DNA from: Lachnospiraceae bacterium Marseille-Q4251
GTDB lineage: Bacteria > Bacillota > Clostridia > Lachnospirales > Lachnospiraceae
NCBI GenBank assembly: GCA_018223435.1
Contig: JAGTTO010000001.1
Coordinates: forward strand, 1,984,001-2,048,000
Reading direction: 5' to 3'
Length of the DNA stretch: 64,000 nt
Of the stretch, positions 9,270 to 18,144 are shown piece after piece. The translations under genes were made by a program, and so were the position numbers. A model generated the notes under the pieces. The model saw nothing but the letters and a program-made list of their open reading frames with translations, ran no database searches and was not told the origin of the DNA. Positions within the stretch are counted from its first letter, which is position 1; every line of letters starts with the position of its first letter.

Positions 9270-9638
9270 TCACATCTTTTCCAGTACAATTCCCGCCCGG
9301 TTCAGCTTCTCCACATGGAGAAGCTCCTGTTTTCTGACAAGAACCCCCATCGGTTGTTCTTTCGTCTCCTCCAGCTGAAACAGGGTCCGCTCCGTGATTT
9401 CTCCGGAAGCCCTGTCATAGCCGGTGATTTCAACGATCTCCATCACCTTCCGGCTCCGGTCCCTCATTCTCCCAAGATGAATCAGAATATCCACCGCCGA
9501 GGCAATCTGCCGCCGGATGGCAGAAAGAGGAAGCTCCATCGCCATGAGAATCATGGTCTCAAGTCTCGAAAGCATATCTCTCGGGCTGTTGGCATGGCCG
9601 GTACTCAAAGAACCGTCATGGCCCGTATTCAGTGCCTT
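9270..9638 (-). pseudogene. tadA: tadA 3' fragment (Tad secretion ATPase, C-terminal part)
   Basis: About 122 codons encoding the end of a CpaF/TadA ATPase. In frame from 9638 it reads ALNTGHDGSLSTGHANSPRD, the histidine-box segment conserved in this family, then the C-terminal arm. The matching 5' part lies 14.3 kb away at 23935-24795 and stops at LDMIQ, the residues that normally precede ALNTGHDGS. The fragments are therefore one gene split by an insertion. No full ATPase can be made from this locus while the element is in place. Confidence 0.9.
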
Positions 9639-9780
9639 TATATGGACTCCTTATGTTCCCATCATGCAGAAATACAATATCTGTACTTAATACACAATGT
9701 ATATAACGTTATTATCTTGCCATTTCACAGTTGCAAAAAGAAAAGAGAACCTTTCACAGCCCTCTTTCATATCGACTTTC

Positions 9781-9975
9781 TCATTCATTTGTCATACTCA
9801 ACAGTTTGTCAACCAATGTCTCTAAACTTTTTCCCAAAAATGGGACAAAGTCTGGTATTGCACCAAATGCCATCCCAATTATTATCATTCGACCACATTC
9901 TCTTGCAGATTCCAATGCAAATCCATAGCTCAAAACACCTGTCAAAACAATGTCATTACTACAAGAATCAAACAC
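9781..9975 (-). CDS. Possible small hydrophobic protein near the left end
   Basis: A 64-codon frame starting at GTG. It has a Cys-containing N terminus and a hydrophobic middle (MIIIGMAFGAIPDFVPFLG), and could be a small membrane protein. No clear ribosome site precedes the start and I do not recognise a family. Together with the 23-bp repeats at 10036-10104 it is all I can see in the 9640-10115 stretch. It could be a chance frame. Confidence 0.3.
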   Translation of the reverse strand: MFDSCSNDIVLTGVLSYGFALESARECGRMIIIGMAFGAIPDFVPFLGKSLETLVDKLLSMTNE

Positions 9976-10035
9976 AAAAACACTTTTATTATGTACTTAA
10001 CCAACATTTTTAATCCCTCACTTTTTTATCTTTCC

Positions 10036-10104
10036 GGACAGCAAGAATCCTGCCATCCGGACTTCCATTTTTTTGCTATCCGGACTGCAAAATTCTTGCT
10101 ATCC
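10036..10104. repeat. Three 23-bp tandem repeats at element left end
   Basis: Three back-to-back units of exactly 23 bases (10036-10058, 10059-10081, 10082-10104). Each begins GGAC and ends ATCC; units 2 and 3 both end TTGCTATCC (units 1 and 3 share GCAA near the start). The conserved ends are partly complementary (GGA...TCC), so each unit is a weak palindrome. They lie between tnpV and the left junction, where recombinase arm-binding sites would be expected. Confidence 0.75.
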
Positions 10105-10115
10105 AATACAGTTCA

Positions 10116-10496
10116 TTATCCTTTCGTGTATATCATTTCCGTCAAAATCATCTCTTCTGCATCATGACAAATGGTATTCATCCTCCTAGTCCATTCCATG
10201 TTGTCCTGTCTTTTTAATTTCTCTGTAATTCCTTGTTTCTCCATCATCTGTTTTACTAATTGTTCTTCCCTATCCCTTGCTTCTGCATCAATCTGATTCA
10301 AATGCTCAACAAGTTTTCCTTGTAACAACAATATTTGATATTTTGCCTTTCTGTGTTCCTGTAAATAGCTTTTACGAAGCATTCCATATTTCCCATATGT
10401 TGGTTCAATATCTGTAAGTGCCAATTCCGGCAAATAATAATCACCACATAACATATAAGTAAGTCCATTTTTCTCATCGTAAATTTCGTTCTGCAT
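10116..10496 (-). CDS. tnpV: TnpV-family transposon-encoded protein
   Basis: A 126-residue soluble protein. It has the TnpV pattern: GDYYLPEL near the start, YGKYGMLRKSYLQEHR in the middle, then a helical part ending EWTRRMNTICHDAEEMILTEMIY. TnpV genes accompany Tn4451-type and related clostridial mobile elements; their function is unknown. AGGAGAATATTTT precedes the ATG. Here it is the last gene of the recombinase operon, an unusual partner for Tn554-type recombinases. Confidence 0.75.
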   Translation of the reverse strand: MQNEIYDEKNGLTYMLCGDYYLPELALTDIEPTYGKYGMLRKSYLQEHRKAKYQILLLQGKLVEHLNQIDAEARDREEQLVKQMMEKQGITEKLKRQDNMEWTRRMNTICHDAEEMILTEMIYTKG

Positions 10497-10516
10497 AAAA
10501 TATTCTCCTTTTCTTC

Positions 10517-10924
10517 CTATAATTGGTCGTACATCTTCAACAGTGTTCCCTTTTTCATTTGACTATATTTCACTTGTAATTCTTCATATTTTTTCTGTAG
10601 ATTCTCATATTCGTTTTTCGAAACACTATCGGATAATTTCTGTTCTAAACTCTTAATCCGTGCTTCCTGTGCTTTTGCAATAGCATCGCTTTTAGGATTT
10701 CGCAATATCATTCCCTGTTGTTTTTCCTTCAATTCCATCATGACCTGTTTCACATTCGGATTATTATAGAAAAAACCTCTGGAAAGTCCTGTTAATTTTG
10801 TAAGTTCAGCAACTGAAATTTTTATATTTTTTCTATACATTGTTTCAATAGCTGTTATTGCTGTTTCCGTCATTTCCGCACTTTTTTCTTTTGCCAGTGC
10901 TACCATTTTATCGTATTTCTGCAT
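10517..10924 (-). CDS. tnpC: TnpC-like protein (DUF6262 type)
   Basis: A 135-residue protein. The N-terminal half has a helix-turn-helix-like segment (ISVAELTKLTGLSRGFFYNN, about residues 36-55); the C-terminal half is a coiled coil (SLEQKLSDSVSKNEYENLQKK). This is the layout of Tn554 TnpC, which affects the orientation and frequency of transposition. It overlaps the third recombinase by 17 bases and has GGAGGGAAAAGGAAA before its start. Confidence 0.75.
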   Translation of the reverse strand: MQKYDKMVALAKEKSAEMTETAITAIETMYRKNIKISVAELTKLTGLSRGFFYNNPNVKQVMMELKEKQQGMILRNPKSDAIAKAQEARIKSLEQKLSDSVSKNEYENLQKKYEELQVKYSQMKKGTLLKMYDQL

Positions 10925-12416
10925 TTTCCTTTTCCCTCCTGTATTGTGCTAATAATTCATTCATTTCATCTCGTACAGCCTTTGTATCCTCCGCTAATGC
11001 TTCGTTTCTTAACCGCCGATAATGTGGTATTGTTCGAGTATCCTTATGCCCCAACAGCCTTGCAATGCTATCATCATCTAATTTCATCTCTGTAAGTTTT
11101 ACTCCAAAAGTATGTCTAAAACGATGTGTACGAAACTCAAAATAATTTCCATTATCATCCCTGATATCATTTTCATAAATCATGATATTTACATGATATT
11201 TCAGCATTGAATCTGTATACAATTTTCCATTATCTTGCAGAAAAATATATTCTGAATCTGGATGCTCCTTTTCTGAAACTTCTATTGCTTTTCTAATCAA
11301 TTCTGCCAGCTGATCGCTAACTGGTCTTTTGTATTTCCTTGTTTTCTGCTGGATAATAGTTATAAAATAATGTCCAGATTTCTCAGATAAGCAATCCCTT
11401 CGCAAAGTCAACGTATCCTCTATTCTTGTACCGAGCATCTGATGTATTATTAAACATCTGCCTAACTGGGGCTTTAATTTTGTTAATGCACAATTAAATC
11501 TTCTGATTTCTGCATCTGAATACGCTTCTGGTAAAGCGTTGTCATATGCTCTGCAATCACTGGACAGAAAAAGGTTGCATATATTTTCTATTTCCAGTTC
11601 ACGTCCTATTTCATCCAACAGATTATCCAAAACCGACAGCTCTGTCGTGTAACTGACTGATGTAAGACCGGTATCCGTTTTTATATAAACCAGATAATCT
11701 TCTATCATATCCCTGCTAATTTCTGTAAAGTGCTTTACTTCTGGGAATCGATCATACATGAAACTAGCAAACCGACGGAATCCACGCAATTCACCTTTTA
11801 TACTACCCATTGCTTTTGTCTGGCAGTGGCTATACAATATTTTCTTTATTATCTCTTTAAATTCTTTCTGCCTGATCTCACGAAAATCTAATCTATATCT
11901 TCCACGAATCGGATTACTCCTTGGCACAATATCCAACTTTCTCATATCCCATACATCTTTTTCATTTTCTGGAATATCTGCTGTTTTACACTTCACAACA
12001 TACTCATAATACATTTTCAGAAAAGAAATCTGAGCGCTACTTTGTTGCTCAACATTCCGCCTATCCGGTCTATTTCTTCTAACATACAGCGCCAATCCTT
12101 TTTTATATAAAAATGCTTTATAACTTCTCTCCAGTTCTTCCCATTTTTTATCAGTGATGCTGCTACAACTTGTACACTTCTCATTCAGAAATTCTTTCAA
12201 CAGATCAAATCTGTAAATATCATTTACTACTGTTGATAATGACAAACGTCTACATCTATCATCGATATACCCATAAATCTCATCCTGCATCTTTTCATTA
12301 TGAATCTCTGATATGTAGTACACCCTGTTTTCCTTCCATTTCAGTCCTGCCAACTGTTTTTCTGTAGCTTGTTGATAACAGTCATACGAAATCAAATTAA
12401 TATTACCTTTCATCAT
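10908..12416 (-). CDS. Tyrosine recombinase 3 (TnpB-like)
   Basis: A 502-residue site-specific recombinase. The C-terminal catalytic domain shows Arg in GTRIEDTLTL, HxxR in THRFRHTFG, and LGHKDTRTIPHYRRL with the nucleophile Tyr. The long N-terminal part should bind the core site. Its ATG ATG start overlaps the end of recombinase 2 by 14 bases, which implies translational coupling. All catalytic residues are present, so it should be active. Confidence 0.88.
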   Translation of the reverse strand: MMKGNINLISYDCYQQATEKQLAGLKWKENRVYYISEIHNEKMQDEIYGYIDDRCRRLSLSTVVNDIYRFDLLKEFLNEKCTSCSSITDKKWEELERSYKAFLYKKGLALYVRRNRPDRRNVEQQSSAQISFLKMYYEYVVKCKTADIPENEKDVWDMRKLDIVPRSNPIRGRYRLDFREIRQKEFKEIIKKILYSHCQTKAMGSIKGELRGFRRFASFMYDRFPEVKHFTEISRDMIEDYLVYIKTDTGLTSVSYTTELSVLDNLLDEIGRELEIENICNLFLSSDCRAYDNALPEAYSDAEIRRFNCALTKLKPQLGRCLIIHQMLGTRIEDTLTLRRDCLSEKSGHYFITIIQQKTRKYKRPVSDQLAELIRKAIEVSEKEHPDSEYIFLQDNGKLYTDSMLKYHVNIMIYENDIRDDNGNYFEFRTHRFRHTFGVKLTEMKLDDDSIARLLGHKDTRTIPHYRRLRNEALAEDTKAVRDEMNELLAQYRREKENAEIR

Positions 12417-14133
12417 CTTCTGCTCCTTTCAATTTAAATGACTGATTTTTAGAGAAATATTTATCTTCAGCCGATACAATACGTTCCGGCATGAAATCAA
12501 TGTACTGTTTTGTCATATTCTCACTTGAATGTCCTAGATAATCTCGTACCCCTTGTATAGAAACCCCATTTCCGTACATTGAAGTTGCAAGGTTATGTCT
12601 GTAATCGTGTGCTCTAAAGATATAATCTCCGCAGGCAATCCCACGAACCTTACACTCCCGAATCATCTGATTTGAAAATGTCTGTCCATTAAATGCACCA
12701 CCCTTTTTATTTTTGAATAAATACTCCCCATTTTTTATTCCGTACTTTTTTTCATAATCATTCACCAGTCCAACCAATAAACTGGGAACAGGTATGACTT
12801 TTTCTCTCCGCATTTTGCTTTGATATATGCGCATCCAATTCTCATTGCCTTGTGAATAAAAGGCTCCCGATTTTATTGTACAAACCTCGCTTTTCCTAAT
12901 TCCTGTGCAAAACAAAATCAAATACATCAACTGTAAATGCTCTGGGAATGCCGGCAGCTCCTTAATCAGATGAGCAATTGTTTTTTCTGGAACACTTCTT
13001 TCATTGTGTTCTGAAAAACCTTTTTTTAAAAATCGTTCCGGATAAAACTTCAACACTTCAATATTTTTCATTTTCAAAAACTGTAGAAATGTATGCATAT
13101 GTGTGATATATCGGTTAAAAGTAGAATACTTAATATCGGACTTATCCAAAACAGACACATAACCCTCTATATCTTGTATCTCCAGTTCAGTTACCTTCTT
13201 ACTCTGTCCATCCAGATATTTTAAAAATTGTGAAATAAAACTTATTGTATTTCGGATATTTGATAAAGACAGATCCGATATCCCGACCAAATATTTTGCG
13301 TATAATTGTAAATACCAACGATTTTCTTTTTCGTAAATATTAATAAATGAAAGGCTTTTAACAGGTGAACTAGCATTGATTCTCGATTTATCAAACTGAA
13401 ACCTATCCATATACCAGATACACGCTCGCCAATTTGTCTCTGAATCTGTCAGAAATAACGTTCTTCTCGCAAACTCAACAATCTTAGAAGCCTGTTTTTT
13501 TATAATTTCCGACTCCTTGTTTAAATACAGATAAAATCTGTTTTCGTCTGCCTGTTCCATTTCTTCAATATCATCTATTCCGTACTTATCGCAAAACCGT
13601 ATAAGTGCTTTTAATGGTTCTAAAAAATATCTTCGATGTCTTTGAACCTTATCCATATTCAGAATTTCACACAGCAATATTTTTGTCTGTCGCACCAACT
13701 GTGATGAATGTATCCTCGTTAAGTCCCATAACAAATCATTCTTATCAACCACCTGACGGAAAGATTGTGCTTTCTTCTTATTGGGGACATACAGCAAAAA
13801 CAATTTGTCTTGCTTAAAAAACTCCTGTTCTACAGAGAAGGGCTTTCCTTGTGAATAGACATCCGGCATATTTTCTATTTTTAAACGATCAAATAAGCTC
13901 AGTAATTCCGCTTTATATTTTTCTGAAATATCCTCTTTTTCAAGAGAATCCATATACATTTTTCTCGTTTCATAGTTAATATCTGCAGTACACTGTATAT
14001 CTGTATACTGAAAAAATTTGTATAACCGGTTATAGTATTTTGCTTCTCCAGTCGTAACTAAAGATATTTCTTCCTTTAATTTCTCAGGTATTTTTTCCTG
14101 ATATAACTTCGGAACAATTTTTAATACTGCCAA
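12403..14133 (-). CDS. Tyrosine recombinase 2 (TnpB-like)
   Basis: A 576-residue recombinase close to the length of Tn554 TnpB. Catalytic residues are visible: Arg in CTGIRKSEV, HxxR in HDYRHNLAT, and LGHSSENMTKQYIDF carrying the Tyr. The start is a TTG at 14133 with AGGAGGGATTACC before it. It follows recombinase 1 by 18 bases. In Tn554 TnpA and TnpB are both required; here a third related enzyme is added. Confidence 0.88.
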   Translation of the reverse strand: MAVLKIVPKLYQEKIPEKLKEEISLVTTGEAKYYNRLYKFFQYTDIQCTADINYETRKMYMDSLEKEDISEKYKAELLSLFDRLKIENMPDVYSQGKPFSVEQEFFKQDKLFLLYVPNKKKAQSFRQVVDKNDLLWDLTRIHSSQLVRQTKILLCEILNMDKVQRHRRYFLEPLKALIRFCDKYGIDDIEEMEQADENRFYLYLNKESEIIKKQASKIVEFARRTLFLTDSETNWRACIWYMDRFQFDKSRINASSPVKSLSFINIYEKENRWYLQLYAKYLVGISDLSLSNIRNTISFISQFLKYLDGQSKKVTELEIQDIEGYVSVLDKSDIKYSTFNRYITHMHTFLQFLKMKNIEVLKFYPERFLKKGFSEHNERSVPEKTIAHLIKELPAFPEHLQLMYLILFCTGIRKSEVCTIKSGAFYSQGNENWMRIYQSKMRREKVIPVPSLLVGLVNDYEKKYGIKNGEYLFKNKKGGAFNGQTFSNQMIRECKVRGIACGDYIFRAHDYRHNLATSMYGNGVSIQGVRDYLGHSSENMTKQYIDFMPERIVSAEDKYFSKNQSFKLKGAEDDER

Positions 14134-14151
14134 GGTAATCCCTCCTTCCTT

Positions 14152-15255
14152 TTACAGAAAATCTGCAATTTGGTATAAATTTTCATTATTTGAGTAGTAT
14201 TGATCTGTCGCTTCTACCAATCGTTCATTATTTTCACCCAAGTATTTAATGGTAGTTTCAACTTTCTTATGCCCCAGGGCAAAACGAATGTCATTCAAAT
14301 CCCATCCTTCTTTTCTTCTTTCCTCCGCAAAATAGTGTCGGAGCTGATGCGGATGGGAATTGATATCCGTTTTTTTGGATAGCCTTTTCAACATGCTATA
14401 CACAGAATCCGCATCTAATGGCTCTCCTTTGTTTTTTCCAGTTAATTTTGTAAATAGATACTCCGAGTTCATCAGACTTTTTCGGTTATCAGAAATGTAC
14501 TTAACCAAGAACTCAAAAGTTGTATTACTTAACAAAGTCATTCTATATTCTGCATTTTTTGCTCTTGCCAAGTTGGTATTGGATTCACGATACCTTACCC
14601 GAACCGTCCTTCTTTCAAAATCAATATCTTCGGTATAATGGATTCCTAGAATTTCCCCTAATCTAAGACCGGTTTCTGCCATCATTGCTATCAGCAATCG
14701 ATCTCTATCATTCGTACAGGCATTTATCAGCTCCTGTATTTCTTCGGATGTTATTTCTTCCAGATTAGGTTCTTCTTCTTTGAAGAAACCTTTAAACGAA
14801 TTCACTGCATTTTGATGATTTACTCCCATACTGTCAAAATATGATACTTTTTTTACTCGTAAGACTTTAAGCATTGGCAAAACATCTTCCAGTGCCAAAA
14901 ACTGGTAGTATCTGAAGACTGCACCAAGATACATATTGCAGGTCTTATTGCTCGTCTGTGTATTATGCTCAGTATGCTTTCCACTCTTAACCCAATACAA
15001 GAAATCAATAAAATGTTTATTCTGCTCTGAATAGGATAGCAATGTAATCTCATCCAATCCTATCGTTTGCTCCTGCAGATAATTGTAATAATATGAAAGT
15101 GCGAAGGCTGCGGATTTTACAGTATTCGGAGAAGCATTAATCTGATCCAGATGCTTCAAATACTTTGATGGAAGGATTTCAATTTCTTCAATATCAGAAA
15201 TAATCAAAAAACGTGGTCTATTATCTTTCAAAACCGAAACAACCCTATATTTCAA
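14152..15255 (-). CDS. tnpA: Tyrosine recombinase 1 (TnpA-like)
   Basis: A 367-residue recombinase, near the 361 residues of Tn554 TnpA. Catalytic residues: Arg in TGLRLGEIL, HxxR in HPHQLRHYF, and LGHKKVETTIKYLG with the Tyr. I placed the start at a TTG (15255), because AAGGAGGG stands 8-9 bases upstream; an ATG farther up at 15324 lacks such a site. It is the first gene of the minus-strand transposition operon and faces the divergent HTH gene across the repeated motifs at 15286-15485. Confidence 0.88.
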   Translation of the reverse strand: MKYRVVSVLKDNRPRFLIISDIEEIEILPSKYLKHLDQINASPNTVKSAAFALSYYYNYLQEQTIGLDEITLLSYSEQNKHFIDFLYWVKSGKHTEHNTQTSNKTCNMYLGAVFRYYQFLALEDVLPMLKVLRVKKVSYFDSMGVNHQNAVNSFKGFFKEEEPNLEEITSEEIQELINACTNDRDRLLIAMMAETGLRLGEILGIHYTEDIDFERRTVRVRYRESNTNLARAKNAEYRMTLLSNTTFEFLVKYISDNRKSLMNSEYLFTKLTGKNKGEPLDADSVYSMLKRLSKKTDINSHPHQLRHYFAEERRKEGWDLNDIRFALGHKKVETTIKYLGENNERLVEATDQYYSNNENLYQIADFL

Positions 15256-15285
15256 TCCACAGCCCTCCTTCCTTTCGTTTTGATT

Positions 15286-15485
15286 TATTTGACTTCTTTG
15301 ACTTCTTAATTCTACATTATACACAAAGAAGTCAAAATGTCAATTACGTTTTTGATTTCTTTGACTTTTGTAAGAATATCAATAAAGCATTTTTTGATTT
15401 CTTTATGTTTTAAATTGATTTTTAGGGATATAATTGATAAGATAAAATACAAGAAGTCAATTTATATAAAGTCAAAGAAGTCAAG
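15286..15485. promoter_or_regulatory. Array of GAAGTCAAA motifs between divergent genes
   Basis: The 240-bp gap between recombinase 1 and the HTH gene holds many copies, in both directions, of a nine-base motif, TTTGACTTC or its complement GAAGTCAAA, with near matches such as TTTGATTTC. Tandem pairs occur at about 15288-15307 and 15469-15485, with single copies near 15326, 15351, 15393 and 15451. The arrangement looks like a multi-copy operator for the adjacent regulator, covering both promoters. Confidence 0.75.
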
Positions 15486-15496
15486 AGGAGATTTGC

Positions 15497-16294
15497 ATGA
15501 ACGAATTTATATCAAATTCAGGCACACTAATAAATCCTGACAGCGTTTACGATCAGGAAAGATTCATCAATATACTTCAAATCATTTTACAGAAAAAAAC
15601 ACAAAAAGAATTATCTGAACAAACAGGCTTAAATAATGCAACCATTTCACGAATGCTCAACGGTGCCCGATCTGGAAGACCATATAAAAGCACTATTGAT
15701 AAAATTGCAAAAGCCATTGATGATCCAGAACTTATCCAAGAATTATATGATGCAACGGGATATTCTTCTAAGAAAATACGGGAACGGAAAAAGATAATTG
15801 CAGACAATGGATTTTCTCTGGATCTCTCTACTGTTCAGGTGCATGAAAAATTTTTTTCTACCTTAATGCGTGGACTTTCCATGATGACAAGTCTGCATAA
15901 AGTTGAATGGACAATAAAATCCGGAACACCCAGATCATACGATTATTTAATTGAATTAAAAGAGGGAAATATAGATTATTGGTATATTAGATATGTAGAT
16001 AGAATTACTTCTGATGAAGAAAGAAAAAAAGCCTTAACTGCCATTTATGGAGAATTTGCAAAATTGAAATTGGGCGGAAAAATCAAAGTTTCTTGCGCCA
16101 CTCCTTCTTACGAAGATTATGATTATTTTGTTACAATTCCACCATACCAATTAAATACAAATGCTTCAATTATATATTTTGATTCTGAACTCGAAAGATT
16201 TGCAGACGAAACCTTTTTAGAGACAGCTTTACCACTTAAAGAAAATATTCCTGTTAAGGATTTTTGTAATCTTACCGAATCACTGATACTATAA
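15497..16294 (+). CDS. HTH regulator of the transposition operon
   Basis: A 265-residue protein. A helix-turn-helix (QKELSEQTGLNNATISRMLNG, about residues 35-55) is followed by a linker and a C-terminal alpha/beta domain rich in Tyr and Glu that I do not recognise. GAGGAGATTTGC precedes the ATG. It is divergent from the recombinase operon and next to the repeated GAAGTCAAA motifs, so autoregulation and control of transposition are the simplest role. A strong terminator follows at 16312. Confidence 0.7.
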   Translation: MNEFISNSGTLINPDSVYDQERFINILQIILQKKTQKELSEQTGLNNATISRMLNGARSGRPYKSTIDKIAKAIDDPELIQELYDATGYSSKKIRERKKIIADNGFSLDLSTVQVHEKFFSTLMRGLSMMTSLHKVEWTIKSGTPRSYDYLIELKEGNIDYWYIRYVDRITSDEERKKALTAIYGEFAKLKLGGKIKVSCATPSYEDYDYFVTIPPYQLNTNASIIYFDSELERFADETFLETALPLKENIPVKDFCNLTESLIL

Positions 16295-16311
16295 CTTTTT
16301 GATTTTATCAC

Positions 16312-16343
16312 AGAGAGAGTTGCTTATGGCTCTCTCTTTTTTT
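16312..16343 (+). terminator. Rho-independent terminator after HTH regulator
   Basis: AGAGAGAG and CTCTCTCT form a stem around a ten-base loop, followed by a run of T, 18 bases after the stop codon. Confidence 0.85.
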
Positions 16344-16634
16344 AACGCTTCCTCCTCCCATATTCTAACTCATTATGGCAAATCATTTTCTAAAGCAAGT
16401 ATCGCCTAGAGTAACTCAAAATCCCATTTCTGGATTATGATTCTCTGACGAACTTAATGGAGATTACGATTCCCCATACCCTCAATATCACAAAATATCA
16501 AATTTTGCTATTAGCTCATAATAAATTTTCGCAGCTATCTGTTTTTGCACTCATAGTTACCAAAAGCTTTTTATAACCATCTGCTTCTACCAGTAACAAA
16601 ATGTCAATAGTTTTTTAATCACTTTTTCAAAAAA
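16344..16634. other. Gene-free AT-rich stretch
   Basis: About 290 bases between two facing terminators. I see no reading frame with a ribosome site, no strong promoter and no clear repeat. Confidence 0.5.
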
Positions 16635-16676
16635 GGCAAAAAAATAGAACGTATAGATTATTTCCATACGCTCTAT
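16635..16676 (-). terminator. Terminator of the ClbS-like gene
   Basis: On the minus strand TAGAGCGTAT and ATACGTTCTA pair with one mismatch, followed by TTTTTTT, 40 bases beyond the stop codon of the gene at 16719. Confidence 0.8.
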
Positions 16677-16718
16677 CTCACATTTCATATTAAATTTTTG
16701 AATTCTACAAACTGGAAG

Positions 16719-17237
16719 TTATAGTGCAATCTTTTTCCATTTTCTAATCTTGGTTCTAAAGGTTCCGAACGGAGCAACTGTATTAACATGTATGAATTTG
16801 TATACTTCCCAGACAGCTGTTTTAGTTGCTTCGTCAGCCCATTTTCTCATATGTGGTTTAAATAATTCTTCATCACTCAGAGAATCAATCATTGCATAAA
16901 TAGAGTTGATATTCTCATTCAATCTGTCTTTCAATTCTTGCAGTGACAGCTGAGCATATGTATCTGTGAACCATTGATATAATTCGCCAAGCTGATTCCA
17001 CTTAAAATTATCCGAAGGAGTTTTGACAGGAATACCCTTTCTTTCGTCTGATTCCCATTTAATAACAAGAGTTGTCCAGCCAACCTGATAAGCAAGATTT
17101 TCTGCCGGAGTTCGATCGACCTCATCAATTCTCTTATCTTTTAAATGCTCCGGAATATCATTAAATTCTGAAATATACTTTGCAAAGCTTTTATTTATCT
17201 CGTTTTTAAGCTCGTCTTTATTCTCATATGTTCTCAA
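16719..17237 (-). CDS. ClbS/DfsB family four-helix protein
   Basis: A 172-residue all-helical protein of the DfsB/ClbS (DUF1706) type. Recognition rests on the family pattern RTPAENLAYQVGWTTLVIKWE and the C-terminal WEVYKFIHVNTVAPFGTFRTKIRKWKK. ClbS protects colibactin producers by hydrolysing the cyclopropane warhead; other members have unknown roles. The start is a TTG at 17237 with GAGGAGAT seven bases upstream. It lies 55 bases after the S51 peptidase gene and they probably form one transcript. A protective role is an inference from family. Confidence 0.8.
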   Translation of the reverse strand: MRTYENKDELKNEINKSFAKYISEFNDIPEHLKDKRIDEVDRTPAENLAYQVGWTTLVIKWESDERKGIPVKTPSDNFKWNQLGELYQWFTDTYAQLSLQELKDRLNENINSIYAMIDSLSDEELFKPHMRKWADEATKTAVWEVYKFIHVNTVAPFGTFRTKIRKWKKIAL

Positions 17238-17291
17238 TAGTCTATCTCCTCAGCTTCCGATTTTCCAGTTTCAAAAAAAGGATTTTTCAAA

Positions 17292-17894
17292 TTAGTCTTT
17301 GCAAATAACCTTTGAACCTTCACCATCAATTACAATTCCCTGATGGTTGTTAATAGGGCATAGATTCAAATCCGAAAACTCAGTCATTATTTTCTCGGTA
17401 ACTTTCTTAAATGGTGCTGTAAGATAATGCGGAAGAACATAGAAATCAATCAAATCAAGCCCTGCATCATCTTCTTGTGAGTAGTCCTCCGGCTTTTCAT
17501 CCATTTGCTCGATATATTGGATGCTTGGAGCGCATATAATTGCGCCTGCCGACTCGCCGATCATCAATTTTCCATTTACCAATTCCTTTTTCAGCAACCC
17601 ATCAGTTCTTGTTTTACGGAGTTGGTCCATAAGAAAGAAAGAATTTCCGCCGGTAAAATATATCACATCTGCATCTTCAAAAACAGACTGTATCCTTGAA
17701 TAGGCCTCCGTTGAAATATCAATTTCAGTTACGATTGCTCCCAACTTTTTGAATAATTTTCGAGCCGAGCCGACATAACCAGTGTAGCCTTCACGCAACG
17801 AAGCTGTTGGAATAAATGCGACTTTCTTATTTTCAATTTCTTCTTTTATCAGACTTCCTACACTTGAAAAGTGCGAACATAAAAATAGTTTCAT
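17292..17894 (-). CDS. Peptidase E-like protein, S51 family
   Basis: A 200-residue class I glutamine amidotransferase-like protein. It has the S51 nucleophile elbow GESAGA with Ser115, the GGN loop at 82-84 and a late NNHQG segment. S51 enzymes cut Asp-X dipeptides or related amide bonds. I start at the ATG at 17894 (AAGGAGAATATTG) rather than a TTG three bases upstream. It is the first gene of a two-gene cargo unit with the ClbS-like protein. Confidence 0.82.
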   Translation of the reverse strand: MKLFLCSHFSSVGSLIKEEIENKKVAFIPTASLREGYTGYVGSARKLFKKLGAIVTEIDISTEAYSRIQSVFEDADVIYFTGGNSFFLMDQLRKTRTDGLLKKELVNGKLMIGESAGAIICAPSIQYIEQMDEKPEDYSQEDDAGLDLIDFYVLPHYLTAPFKKVTEKIMTEFSDLNLCPINNHQGIVIDGEGSKVICKD

Positions 17895-17970
17895 CAATAT
17901 TCTCCTTTATAAATACCGATTTGTTACTCACATGATATCATATTTTTTCTTCAATTACATCCACCTAATT

Positions 17971-18144
17971 TTAATATACTGCCTGTCGACTTGCTTCTGT
18001 AACCAGCATCCGGTTAATCTTCTCCTGCATTGTTTCCTTTGCATTTTCATTGAAATGATAACGGACAACATAGACTGTCTGCCCGATTTTCTTTGTAAAT
18101 GTGTTACCCTCTGTTTTTGTATTCATCATTTTTTCCATAATCAT
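17971..18144 (-). CDS. tnpW: TnpW-family transposon-encoded protein
   Basis: A 57-residue protein with the TnpW pattern FTKKIGQTVYVVRYHFNENA and TMQEKINRML. TnpW is a small protein of unknown role found in Tn4451-like and other clostridial mobile elements. AAAGGAAAAA precedes the two possible ATG starts (18144 and 18138). Its presence far from tnpV in this element points to rearrangement. Confidence 0.72.
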   Translation of the reverse strand: MIMEKMMNTKTEGNTFTKKIGQTVYVVRYHFNENAKETMQEKINRMLVTEASRQAVY

